A DNA stretch of 64,000 nucleotides from Pseudalkalibacillus sp052246725 (GTDB lineage Bacteria > Bacillota > Bacilli > Bacillales > Fictibacillaceae): the NCBI GenBank assembly GCA_052246725.1, contig JBQQCL010000011.1; one strand, 5' to 3'. The position numbers and the translations under genes are program-made. Positions within the stretch are counted from its first letter, which is position 1; every line of letters begins with the position of its first letter. Positions 1 to 8,193 of this stretch are shown piece by piece. A model generated the notes under the pieces. It was not told the origin of the DNA, made no database searches, and saw only the letters and a program-made list of their open reading frames with translations.

Positions 1-126
1 AAATGCACGTACACACAACTCCTATCCCCACTCTTGTTTCTCGTCAATTCAAGTGTACAGGTTATAGGAGCTTGTGTGTTTTTTTACGTGAATTTTTCTC
101 ATACCCCAACAAATATTGTAGAGCCA

Positions 127-228
127 TAAAAAAAGAAAGCTTAGCGAAGCCAAGCCTTTGGCCCAGGCTGAGCTTTAGCTGCACTTATATTGAAGAAAAA
201 GATGTATTTTCTTCATATAGAAGTAAAA
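127..228 (-). repeat. R3 repeat, diverged copy downstream of rpmE
   Basis: About 100 bp related to the R3 family: an AAAGAAAGCTT end, a GCCAAGCC/GGCTGAGC segment, then a paired AGAAAA/TTTTCTTC segment. Read on the minus strand it begins right after the U-tract of the rpmE terminator, as R3 copies do at pyrG, speB and nrdA. Confidence 0.6.
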
Positions 229-260
229 AACAGGCAGAAGGGCGTTCCCCTGCCTGTTTT
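225..260 (-). terminator. rpmE intrinsic terminator
   Basis: Arms AAAACAGGCA (227-236) and TGCCTGTTTT (251-260) form a stem; on the minus strand it runs into a T6 tract, a standard rho-independent terminator 7 bp after the rpmE stop. Confidence 0.85.
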
Positions 261-266
261 AAGACC

Positions 267-467
267 TTATTTAAGGTTGTATTTTTTCTTAAAGCGATCA
301 ACACGTCCACCTGCGTCAGCAAACTTCTGACGACCTGTGTAGAACGGATGACATTCAGAACAAATTTCAACGCGAATATCTTCTTTTACTGAACCTGTTT
401 CAAATTCATTTCCACAAGCACAAGAAACTTTCGCTGTTTTGTAATTTGGATGGATTGCTTGTTTCAT
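267..467 (-). CDS. rpmE: 50S ribosomal protein L31 (zinc-binding type)
   Basis: Structural protein of the large ribosomal subunit, 66 residues as in B. subtilis RpmE. The zinc-ribbon cysteines are all present: C16, C18, C36 and C39 (CxC and CxxC pairs), so this is the zinc-containing form rather than the zinc-free YtiA type. The longer frame is rejected: the Met at 467 has AGAAGGAG about nine bases upstream and begins with the family's MK-x-x-IHP start. It is monocistronic, with its own sigma-A promoter in the gap to rho and its own terminator. Confidence 0.97.
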   Translation of the reverse strand: MKQAIHPNYKTAKVSCACGNEFETGSVKEDIRVEICSECHPFYTGRQKFADAGGRVDRFKKKYNLK

Positions 468-527
468 CCTATTCATCTCCTTCTGCCCTGAACCCTTGGG
501 GAACAGAGTTATTTGCACACATGAGGT

Positions 528-556
528 AGTATACCAATTTTTTAAACAGATTTCAA
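528..556 (-). promoter_or_regulatory. Sigma-A promoter of rpmE
   Basis: On the minus strand TTGAAA (556-551), a 17-bp spacer and TATACT (533-528) make a near-consensus vegetative promoter between rho and rpmE, about 60 bp before the rpmE start. Confidence 0.85.
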
Positions 557-560
557 CAAT

Positions 561-1841
561 CTATTTGACGGTCATTTTCTTACCCTGGCCGGACCGCTCT
601 TTCTCGAACATGTGGAAAAACTCCTCGTTCGTCTTCGTTTTCTTGATGCGTCTCATGAAATGTTCGACGAAATCATAGGAATCGTCCATCGTTTTCCGGA
701 TTGCCCAAAGGTGCTCAAGATGCTCTTTGGCAATAAGCATTTCTTCTTTTCTTGTACCGGAACGGCGGATATCGATTGCAGGGAAGATCCGGCGTTCTGC
801 AAGCTTCCGATCGAGATGGAGCTCCATGTTACCAGTCCCTTTGAACTCTTCATAAATGACGTCGTCCATACGAGAACCTGTTTCGACAAGTGCAGTTGCC
901 AAGATTGTCAGGCTTCCGCCATCCTCGATGTTACGCGCGGCACCGAAAAATCGCTTCGGTTTATGGAAAGCGGCTGGATCGATACCACCAGACAACGTCC
1001 TTCCGCTTGGCGGGATGACGAGGTTGTAAGCACGCGCAAGTCGAGTGATACTGTCCATCAAAATGACGACATCCTTCTTATGTTCAACAAGTCTCATCGC
1101 CCGTTCGAGCACAAGCTCAGCAACCTTGATATGGTTTTCAGGGACTTCATCGAACGTTGAACTGACGACATCTCCTTGAACAGAGCGTTCGATGTCCGTC
1201 ACTTCTTCCGGACGTTCATCAATCAATAGGACGATCAATTCAGCATCAGGATGATTCGTCGTCACGCTATGCGCAATCTCTTTTAAAAGGGTCGTCTTAC
1301 CAGCTTTAGGTGGTGCGACAATCAAACCACGCTGCCCGAAACCGACTGGAGAAATCATATCCATGACCCGAGTCGAAATATTTCTGGATGAAGTTTCCAG
1401 CGTCATCTTATCTTCAGGATACAAAGGCGTCAATGCTGGAAAATGGACACGTTCCTTCGCTGTATCTGGATCTTCACCATTTACAGCCGCAACGTGCAAC
1501 AGCCCGTAGTAACGCTCATTTTCTTTTGGTGGACGGACCTTCCCAGAAACCTTGTCCCCATTTCTTAAATCGAACCGACGGATTTGAGATGCTGAAATGT
1601 AGATATCTTCAGAACTTGGAGAGTAATTGATCGGTCGTAAAAATCCAAAACCTTCTGTTGGTATGACTTCTAAAATACCTTCCATGAACGAAAGATCTTC
1701 TTTTTCAGCTTGCGCTTTCAGAATCGCAAAAATCAATTCCCTTTTGGTCAACTTGCTATAGTATGAAATCTTCAGCTCTTTGGCTCTTTCATACAAATCC
1801 TTGAGTTTCATATTTTCTAATTGTGCTAAATTTAATGTCAT
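561..1841 (-). CDS. rho: Transcription termination factor Rho
   Basis: Hexameric RNA helicase/ATPase that ends untranslated transcripts. The 426-residue protein is the size of B. subtilis Rho and is recognisable throughout. The N-terminal Rho-N helix bundle is followed by the cold-shock-like RNA-binding domain (GFGFLRP about residue 65). The ATPase core has Walker A PPKAGKTT at 177-184 and a Walker B region VVILMDSITRLARAYN. There is no long acidic or basic insert. The start is supported by alignment of LENMKLKDLYE with the family; the Shine-Dalgarno sequence (GAGTGGTG) is weak, as might suit an autoregulated gene. It lies between glpX and rpmE as in B. subtilis. Confidence 0.97.
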   Translation of the reverse strand: MTLNLAQLENMKLKDLYERAKELKISYYSKLTKRELIFAILKAQAEKEDLSFMEGILEVIPTEGFGFLRPINYSPSSEDIYISASQIRRFDLRNGDKVSGKVRPPKENERYYGLLHVAAVNGEDPDTAKERVHFPALTPLYPEDKMTLETSSRNISTRVMDMISPVGFGQRGLIVAPPKAGKTTLLKEIAHSVTTNHPDAELIVLLIDERPEEVTDIERSVQGDVVSSTFDEVPENHIKVAELVLERAMRLVEHKKDVVILMDSITRLARAYNLVIPPSGRTLSGGIDPAAFHKPKRFFGAARNIEDGGSLTILATALVETGSRMDDVIYEEFKGTGNMELHLDRKLAERRIFPAIDIRRSGTRKEEMLIAKEHLEHLWAIRKTMDDSYDFVEHFMRRIKKTKTNEEFFHMFEKERSGQGKKMTVK

Positions 1842-1934
1842 AGTACACCACTCTTCACGCTTATTTAAATGATATAGATCAAGGCAGGAATAAGGCCATT
1901 ATATATTAGGCACTGTTAAAGTCCATTGTTTATG

Positions 1935-2022
1935 TTTGCGGAATTTATCCCTTTCCGCAGGCAATCCGCAAGCCTCGTCACTAGGCTCGCTTTTCTCGCA
2001 GGAGTGTCGCGAATTTCGCTAA
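1935..2022 (+). repeat. R1 repeat
   Basis: Copy of the short family: GCGGAATTTATCCC, then TTTCCGCAGGC, then CTCGCAGGAGTGTCGCG ending AATTTCGC. The ends are inverted and the core is GC-rich. It sits in the rho-glpX gap. Confidence 0.8.
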
Positions 2023-2192
2023 AACAATGTTAACAACGCTAAAGATCAAAAAGTTTGTTTTGGAACGTTCTCTAATGTCATGGAAGGAAAGAAACGTTTT
2101 ACAGAAGTGTTGTAAAAGAAGTATGTTGATGAAGCAAAAAATCAATAGATACATATATTCTACCCAAATATGACCACAATAATCAAGAGAAT

Positions 2193-2222
2193 CACAATGC
2201 TGTCAGGTTAAACAGCATTGTG
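2193..2222 (-). terminator. Hairpin after glpX
   Basis: Perfect 11-bp stem CACAATGCTGT/ACAGCATTGTG 12 bases after the glpX stop. On the minus strand it is followed by GATTCTCTT, a weak U-tract, so termination is likely but may be leaky. Apart from the R1 copy, the rest of 1842-2233 shows nothing else I recognise. Confidence 0.6.
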
Positions 2223-2233
2223 TCTTGAAAATG

Positions 2234-3202
2234 TCAGGGCCTGATTACTAGATTCGGCTTCTTTTTCAAGCTGTGCTTTCCATCGATAAAACGGACTGTT
2301 CCAGACTTCGCTCTCATGACCACAGACTGTGTCGTACCAACAGTGCCCTTGAACCGGACACCTTTCAGCAACTCACCGTCTGTCACACCTGTCGCAGCAA
2401 AAATCGCATCATCACCCTTTACGATATCCTCCATACGGAGAACGCGGTGGATGTCTTCAATCCCCATCTTTTTACAACGGGCAAGCTCTTCGTCTGTATG
2501 TGGAAGGAGTTTCCCTTGAAGCTCTCCTCCAAGGCATTTAAGCGCGACAGCTGCCAGCACACCTTCTGGCGCACCCCCGCTGCCTAGCAAAATATCAACA
2601 CCTGTATCATCAAAAGCGGTATTGATCGCTGCAGCAACATCTCCATCCTGGATAAGCTTGATCCGAGCTCCGGCATCACGAACTTCTTGAATCAGCTTTT
2701 CGTGGCGTTCCCGATTCAAAATGACCGCAACGATATCCTCGATGTCTTTATTTTTCGCCTTGGCAACCGCTTGAAGGTTGTCCGAAACCGAAGCATCGAT
2801 ATCAACCATACCAACCGCTTCAGGGCCGACAGCGATTTTATCCATATACATATCTGGTGCATGCAGCAAATTCCCATGATCAGCAATCGCAAGGACTGCT
2901 AATGCATTCCAGGTTCCATTCGCAACAATATTCGTTCCTTCCAGGGGGTCAACTGCCACATCGACACGCGGTCCGTAACCCGTACCCAGCTTTTCTCCGA
3001 TATAAAGCATAGGCGCTTCGTCCATTTCTCCCTCTCCAATGACGACCGTACCTTTCATTGGAACCGTATCGAACACATCACGCATTGCCGAAGTCGCAGC
3101 ATCGTCAGCTTCTTCTTTCCGACCTCTTCCCATCCAACGGGCAGATGCAAGTGCAGCTGCTTCCGTCACACGGACAAGTTCCATGGATAAACTTCTCTCC
3201 AT
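2234..3202 (-). CDS. glpX: Class II fructose-1,6-bisphosphatase
   Basis: Gluconeogenic hydrolysis of fructose 1,6-bisphosphate to fructose 6-phosphate. 322 residues, typical for GlpX. The metal and substrate signatures are visible: GEGEMDEAPML near residue 56 and DPLEGT near residue 86, with GSGGAPEG further on. The start has a GGGGGAG ribosome site. B. subtilis has the homologue (ywjI) in the same place between murZ and rho. Together with fbaA and tal just upstream, it makes a sugar-phosphate interconversion cluster. Confidence 0.94.
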   Translation of the reverse strand: MERSLSMELVRVTEAAALASARWMGRGRKEEADDAATSAMRDVFDTVPMKGTVVIGEGEMDEAPMLYIGEKLGTGYGPRVDVAVDPLEGTNIVANGTWNALAVLAIADHGNLLHAPDMYMDKIAVGPEAVGMVDIDASVSDNLQAVAKAKNKDIEDIVAVILNRERHEKLIQEVRDAGARIKLIQDGDVAAAINTAFDDTGVDILLGSGGAPEGVLAAVALKCLGGELQGKLLPHTDEELARCKKMGIEDIHRVLRMEDIVKGDDAIFAATGVTDGELLKGVRFKGTVGTTQSVVMRAKSGTVRFIDGKHSLKKKPNLVIRP

Positions 3203-3308
3203 AACCTTTCTCCCCCTATAAAAGCTATTTGAAAAGGCTCTATCATACTTGAAAATAGTTTTTTACGAAATTCAAAGCCTTTGAAAAACAGTTCAATCTT
3301 AAGTTGAT

Positions 3309-3693
3309 GAGTAACGATCACTGCCTAAAATTGTCACGTTCTATGACAAAGGCAGTTCTAGAACATCCTATTCGTCGAAAATCCGACGTTTATCATCCTT
3401 CGTTATATCAACGAATTAGAAACAAGGAGTTTGAGGCACGATGGTTTTGAGGAAGGCTACTGATTTAAAAAACATCATTGCTGCCTTGTACCGAGGAAGC
3501 TTTCCTCGGTAGGCTCACTTGCAGACGCAGGTACACAATGTTTTTCTTCACAGGTATCGTAGCCTCTTTGTCCTACATGAGGACCGGAAAAACCAAGTAA
3601 CGACCACTCCCTAAAACCGTCACGTCCTGTGACAACGGCAGTACTAGAACATCCTATTCGTCGAAAATCCTACGTTTATCATTCGTTGATCGT
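3309..3693 (+). repeat. R4 repeat region upstream of glpX
   Basis: Two direct copies of a ~90-bp unit (from about 3311 and from 3597) share GTAACGA, CCTAAAA, GTCACGT and TAGAACATCCTATTCGTCG. They flank a ~190-bp middle with its own hairpins (CGAGGAAGCTTTCCTCG). A related block lies at 19297-19480. The right end comes within 2 bp of the murZ stop codon. No gene is evident. Confidence 0.75.
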
Positions 3694-4980
3694 TTAAGAT
3701 TGATTAACCTCATCCAACTCTTCAATATCAAAATTCTCACGCCATACTTTTGCACCTAGTCCTTTGAGCTTTTCGACCAGATTCTCATACCCTCGGTCGA
3801 CATGCTCGAGGTTCGAGATTTCTGTAACACCTTTTGCCATCAGACCAGCTACAATGAGCGATGCCCCAGCGCGTAGGTCAGAAGCTTTCACTTTTGCGCC
3901 TTCGAGCGGTGTCGGTCCGTTGATGATCGCCGACCGACCTTCAACTTTTACGTTGGCACCCATCCGTCTCAGCTCGTCGATATGTTTAAAACGCGAGCTA
4001 TATATTGTATCGGTTACAATACTCGTCCCTTCAGTGCTTGTTAATAATGCAGTAAAAGGCTGTTGCAAATCCGTAGCAAAGCCCGGATAGACAAGTGTCT
4101 TGATATCTACGCTGTTCAGTTTTCTGCCGCGGCGGACGAAAACCGTGTCATCAGCTTGTTCAATATGGACACCCATTTCACGCAGCTTCGCAATCAATGA
4201 CTCCAGGTGGAGCGGGATTACGTTATCAATTGTGACTCCGTTCCCCATCGCAGCTGCCAGGATCATATAAGTCCCAGCTTCGATTCTGTCAGGGATGATC
4301 GAATGACGACAGCCGTGCAAGGAGTCAACACCATCGATCCGAATGACATCCGTCCCGGCACCTTTGATCTTTGCACCCATGCTGGAAAGTAGTGTAGCGA
4401 CATCAATGATTTCAGGTTCTTTAGCTGCATTTTCAATGATTGTCCTGCCTTTTGCACGAACTGCCGCAAGCATGATGTTAATCGTCGCACCGACACTTAC
4501 AACATCAAGATAGATTCGGGCGCCGACGAGTTCATCTGCACGCAAATAGATCGCACCCTGTTCGTTCGTTACTCTTGCGCCGAGTGCTTGAAAACCTTTT
4601 ATATGTTGATCAATTGGACGAGGGCCCAGGTTACACCCACCAGGGAGTCCGATGACTGCTTTTTTGAATCGTCCAAGCATGGCACCCATCAAATAATAGG
4701 ATGCTCTCAGCTTTTTCACTTTCCCATTCGGAAGTGGCATGGAAATCATGTTTTCTGGATGTACAGTAAGGGTGTTATCTTCTAAGTGCACTTCCCCACC
4801 GATGTCTTCTAGTAAGTCGCGTAAGATGCCCACATCCGAGATGCTTGGGAGATGGTCGATCGTAACAGTCGAATCAGCTAGAATGGCAGCCGGTATCAAT
4901 GCAACCGCACTGTTCTTCGCGCCGCTGATCTGAACCGTACCTTCTAGGGGATGTCCTCCCTCGATCATTAATTTCTCCAT
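3694..4980 (-). CDS. murZ: UDP-N-acetylglucosamine 1-carboxyvinyltransferase (MurA2/MurZ)
   Basis: First committed step of peptidoglycan synthesis: transfers enolpyruvate from PEP to UDP-GlcNAc in the cytoplasm. 428 residues from the Met at 4980, which has GAAGGGAG six to seven bases upstream; the longer frame adds a spurious hydrophobic/arginine-rich leader. Conserved K22-N23 (GAKN) and catalytic C116 in the PGGCNLGPRP loop are present, so it should be active and fosfomycin-sensitive. Firmicutes often carry two paralogues. Position between tal and glpX matches B. subtilis murZ (murAB), not murAA. Confidence 0.95.
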   Translation of the reverse strand: MEKLMIEGGHPLEGTVQISGAKNSAVALIPAAILADSTVTIDHLPSISDVGILRDLLEDIGGEVHLEDNTLTVHPENMISMPLPNGKVKKLRASYYLMGAMLGRFKKAVIGLPGGCNLGPRPIDQHIKGFQALGARVTNEQGAIYLRADELVGARIYLDVVSVGATINIMLAAVRAKGRTIIENAAKEPEIIDVATLLSSMGAKIKGAGTDVIRIDGVDSLHGCRHSIIPDRIEAGTYMILAAAMGNGVTIDNVIPLHLESLIAKLREMGVHIEQADDTVFVRRGRKLNSVDIKTLVYPGFATDLQQPFTALLTSTEGTSIVTDTIYSSRFKHIDELRRMGANVKVEGRSAIINGPTPLEGAKVKASDLRAGASLIVAGLMAKGVTEISNLEHVDRGYENLVEKLKGLGAKVWRENFDIEELDEVNQS

Positions 4981-5108
4981 TGCTTTCTCCCTTCTTCGCC
5001 TTCTGAAAAATAAAATCAAGAAGTCAAAAACTGTTATCGTTAGTGTAAGCAAAAAATCTATTTTTATCCAATATTTTCCGTATTGGTTTATGTTCGAATT
5101 GTTAAAAT

Positions 5109-5759
5109 TCAGCTTTTATTTTGACTATTGTTCCAATCTGCCAAAAACTTTTCAATCCCCTGGTCCGTCAATGGATGATTCATCAATTGGGATAAGACCT
5201 TTGATGGGATGGTAGCGATATGAGCGCCTCTAAGTGCCGCTTCCGTCACATGAATCGGATTGCGGATAGAAGCAGCTATGATTTGGGATTCGATTTTATG
5301 GACATTGAAAATTTCCGCGATTTCCGAAATCAGTGATAAACCGTCCTGTCCAATGTCATCCAATCTTCCTAAAAACGGAGACACATAAGTCGCACCAGCA
5401 CGCGCTGCCAACAATGCCTGATTTGCTGAGAAAATCAATGTGACGTTTGTTTTGATACCCAACTCTGTGAATGTTTTAACCGCTTTCAATCCATCTTTTG
5501 TCATTGGGACTTTGACTGTGATGTTAGGTGCGATCGCTGCTAGCTCTTTTCCCTCTTCAACCATTTCATCATAAGTCAATCCGATTACTTCAGCACTGAC
5601 AGATTCCGATACGATCGATGTGATTTCCTTCAAGCGTTCGTGAAAATCGACACCTTCTTTAGCGACTAATGATGGATTCGTCGTCACACCGCCCAGGATT
5701 CCAAGCTCATGTACTTCGCGAATTTCATCAATATTCGCAGTATCAATAAAGAATTTCAT
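5109..5759 (-). CDS. tal: Transaldolase (small, FSA/TalC-type)
   Basis: Transfers dihydroxyacetone units in the non-oxidative pentose phosphate pathway. 216 residues, the short decameric type. Schiff-base lysine K83 lies in NITVKVPMT, with D6, TTNPS (26-30) and the SPFLGR loop in their family positions. The Met at 5759 is chosen because AAGGAG precedes it; a GTG four codons earlier would overlap that site. It follows fbaA on the same strand, 299 bp downstream. Confidence 0.95.
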   Translation of the reverse strand: MKFFIDTANIDEIREVHELGILGGVTTNPSLVAKEGVDFHERLKEITSIVSESVSAEVIGLTYDEMVEEGKELAAIAPNITVKVPMTKDGLKAVKTFTELGIKTNVTLIFSANQALLAARAGATYVSPFLGRLDDIGQDGLSLISEIAEIFNVHKIESQIIAASIRNPIHVTEAALRGAHIATIPSKVLSQLMNHPLTDQGIEKFLADWNNSQNKS

Positions 5760-5854
5760 AGGATGTATCACTCCTTATGTCTATAAAACTTTCGTTCATG
5801 CATCTAAAAATTAGTGGGTTTTGTTTCTAGTGAGGGAAGGTCCAACTAATGTTT

Positions 5855-6033
5855 TAAGAGGTTGACTCATGGATGTCTGATCCCGCCATCCCTTTACAAC
5901 CAAGCTTCAATGAATCAGACTCCTCCATTTTAACATCAATTTTGTTGAAGATGTTGGTTTTGGAGGTTTCTGACTATTTGTGAAGCCGTTGGGCTGGAGG
6001 TGCCTGACATTTGTTATGTGAGTCAACCCCTTA
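5855..6033. repeat. 179-bp inverted-repeat element between fbaA and tal
   Basis: Bounded by 15-bp arms TAAGAGGTTGACTCA (5855-5869) and TGAGTCAACCCCTTA (6019-6033) with one mismatch. The interior holds short repeated words (GGAGGTTTCTGAC, GGAGGTGCCTGAC). MITE-like in shape, or a large RNA hairpin in the fbaA-tal transcript. Confidence 0.55.
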
Positions 6034-6058
6034 GTCATCAGTCTATCGTCATTTCAAT

Positions 6059-6922
6059 TTATGCTTTGTTTGAAGAACCGAATTCACGCATTTTACCTTT
6101 TACCGTGTCCTTGATTGCATCGCGTGCAGGTCCTAGGTATTTACGAGGGTCATACAATTCTGGTTTTTCAGCAAGTACTTCACGTACTGCTTTTGATGCT
6201 GAGAGTTGGCTTTCAGTGTTGACGTTGATCTTTGCGTGTCCAAATGAAATAGCCTTCTTGACATCAGCTGTCGGGATACCTGTTCCACCGTGAAGAACAA
6301 GTGGTACTCCTGTCAATTCACTGATTTCCTTCATACGATCGAATCCAAGGTTAGGCTCTCCTTTATAAGGGCCGTGGACCGATCCTAATGCTGGTGCGAA
6401 ACAATCTACTCCTGTTTCACGTATAAGCTGATCGCATTCAGCTGGGATTGCGTATGCTGCTTCAGCATCGTCAACGATCAAGTCATCTTCCTGTCCGCCG
6501 ATACGTCCAAGTTCTGCTTCTACAGAAACACCAACAGCGTGGGCAACTTCAACGACTTTTTTCGTTAGAGCGATGTTTTCTTCAAGGGGATGGTGAGATC
6601 CGTCGATCATGACAGAAGTGAATCCTGCATGAATTGCTTCCACACACTTTTCGAAGCTTGAACCGTGGTCAAGATGTATAGCTACGGGAACAGTTACATT
6701 GTATTCTTCCATCAAGGATTCAACTAGATTGACAACCGTCTTGAATCCACCCATGTAACGGGCAGCACCTTCTGAAACTCCACAGATAAGAGGAGATTTT
6801 TCCTCTTCAGCAGCCTGAAGAATCGCTTGTGTAAACTCCAGGTTGTTCAGGTTGTATTGTCCTACTGCATATCCTTCTGCTTTTGCTTTTTCGAGCATTT
6901 CCTTCATTGAAACTAAAGGCAT
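6059..6922 (-). CDS. fbaA: Class II fructose-bisphosphate aldolase
   Basis: Zinc-dependent cleavage or condensation of fructose 1,6-bisphosphate. 287 residues from the ATG at 6922, preceded by AAGGAGG with nine-base spacing. Signatures: HLDHG zinc-site motif near residue 83, EAELGRIGG, and HGGTGIP near residue 208, followed by the KINVNTES phosphate loop. Order spo0F-fbaA-tal on one strand as in B. subtilis. Confidence 0.96.
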   Translation of the reverse strand: MPLVSMKEMLEKAKAEGYAVGQYNLNNLEFTQAILQAAEEEKSPLICGVSEGAARYMGGFKTVVNLVESLMEEYNVTVPVAIHLDHGSSFEKCVEAIHAGFTSVMIDGSHHPLEENIALTKKVVEVAHAVGVSVEAELGRIGGQEDDLIVDDAEAAYAIPAECDQLIRETGVDCFAPALGSVHGPYKGEPNLGFDRMKEISELTGVPLVLHGGTGIPTADVKKAISFGHAKINVNTESQLSASKAVREVLAEKPELYDPRKYLGPARDAIKDTVKGKMREFGSSNKA

Positions 6923-7049
6923 AAACAATTTCCTCCTTGTAGGTATCGAGCACCATAATTTTCAGTATAAGTATTCGTTCAAACAGCAGGCTGAATGCCC
7001 TTTGAACTTCATTTAAATAGGCTTTGTTAATATTTTTGGGTTGATTTTT

Positions 7050-7157
7050 GCGAAATTCACTCCCTTTCCGCGGGCGATCCGCAAGCTCCTCGCGAGTTCC
7101 TCGCTGTGGGGTCTCGCCAGGCTCGCTTTTCCCGCAGGAGGGTCGCAATTTCGCTTC
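7050..7157 (+). repeat. R1 repeat (full copy)
   Basis: Best full-length R1: GCGAAATTCACTCCC at the left, TTTCCGCGGGCGATCCGC core, a CTCGCGAGTTCCTCGC stem, CCCGCAGGAGGGTCGC and AATTTCGC at the right. The ends are inverted complements. Confidence 0.85.
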
Positions 7158-7282
7158 AATCAAACTCAGCCAATAATCTACATCACTATTAACAAAGCCT
7201 TTAAAATAAAGCCGCTTACGACTCCATTACATATAACCTCAATAAAAACAATTATAGCATATCAATTTTAAACGGAATCCGC

Positions 7283-7433
7283 AATCGATAAAGCAAATAG
7301 GGTTGTCCGAAAGTTCTTTTTCTCCGGCAAAAATACATACCATTCCTTAAGACGGTGTTATGTACGAATGCTGTGCTGGAGGTTTGATACCTTTCAAAGA
7401 CAACCCTTATTATTTGCTTATGTTTTATCGATT
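7283..7433. repeat. 151-bp long-hairpin element at the spo0F 3' end
   Basis: Left arm 7283-7307 (AATCGATAAAGCAAATA then GGGTTGTC) is complementary to the right arm 7399-7433 (GACAACCC through TTATCGATT). Inner segments (CTCCGGCA/TGCTGGAGG, TACATA/TATGTA) pair as well, so almost the whole element folds back. The outer end includes the first bases of the spo0F stop codon; it may act as the spo0F terminator. Confidence 0.6.
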
Positions 7434-7800
7434 ATGAACGTATTGGTAAATGTTTCTTAACGACCTCGCGGATTTCGTCGATGTCGAAAGGTTTCGCGAA
7501 ATGAGTGATAGCTCCTAAATCCATAGCTTCATGAATCATATCGAGCTCGCCATAAGCTGTCATGATGATGACACCTACACTCTGGTCGACTTTCTTTACA
7601 CGACGTAAGATTTCCAGCCCATCCATACCCGGGATTTTCATATCAAGGATTAAGAGATCAGGCTTTTCATTTTCAACGATGGACAGTGCTTGAACACCAT
7701 TTGCCGCTTGAAAGGTCTGATATCCTTCTTTTTTGAAAATCTCATTTAACAGGATTCGGATTCCATACTGGTCATCAACAATAAGTATTTTGCCTTTCAT
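7432..7800 (-). CDS. spo0F: Sporulation phosphorelay response regulator Spo0F
   Basis: Single-domain receiver that takes phosphate from sporulation kinases and passes it to Spo0B on the way to Spo0A. 122 residues. The acidic pocket D9-D10, phosphoacceptor D53, the T/S in IIMTAYGE and the lysine in FAKPFD are present, and the Spo0B-contact helix (QYGIRILLNE) is essentially that of B. subtilis. RBS GGTGGGA. Upstream lie a sigma-H-like promoter and a Spo0A box. The kinase at 32432-34600 is a plausible donor (inference). Confidence 0.97.
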   Translation of the reverse strand: MKGKILIVDDQYGIRILLNEIFKKEGYQTFQAANGVQALSIVENEKPDLLILDMKIPGMDGLEILRRVKKVDQSVGVIIMTAYGELDMIHEAMDLGAITHFAKPFDIDEIREVVKKHLPIRS

Positions 7801-7860
7801 ACCTTATCCCACCCTAGTTTCCATGTTGTTGTAAATTTCCCATACCACTATCTCTTAACA

Positions 7861-7901
7861 TATTTCGATTAATATTTTAAAATTCCTTCTCCCTCGTCAA
7901 A
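7861..7901 (-). promoter_or_regulatory. Sigma-H-type promoter with Spo0A box upstream of spo0F
   Basis: Minus strand: GAAGGAATT (7889-7881), 11 bp, ATCGAAATA (7869-7861), close to the sigma-H pattern RnAGGAwww/RnnGAATww with one mismatch. Just upstream, CTCGTCAAA (7893-7901, plus strand) matches 7 of 9 positions of the 0A box TTTGTCRAA. The same arrangement controls spo0F in B. subtilis. Confidence 0.6.
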
Positions 7902-7964
7902 ATCTACCATTTAATTTAATATCTAAATTTAATTTCATATTTTATTTTTGAATCATAGCGATTT

Positions 7965-8040
7965 GCGAAATTCACTCCCTTTCCGCGGACGATCCGCAAG
8001 CCACCTCGTTTTTCCCGCAGGAGTGTCGTGAATTTCGCTT
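7965..8040 (+). repeat. R1 repeat (short copy)
   Basis: GCGAAATTCACTCCC, TTTCCGCGGACGATCCGC, then directly CCCGCAGGAGTGTCG and GAATTTCGC; the central stem of the full copy is missing. Lies between spo0F and ywjG. Confidence 0.8.
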
Positions 8041-8193
8041 ACAGAAATTTTTTTTATGAAATTAAACATTAGCACTAAGCATGTAATTATTAGAATAACG
8101 TATAAAAACCTACTAAAATAACTTTAATAGAGCCAAAAGAATGAATTCGCTATACTGAGGGTATGAATACTAACGTTTAGAGAGGTGATTTGG

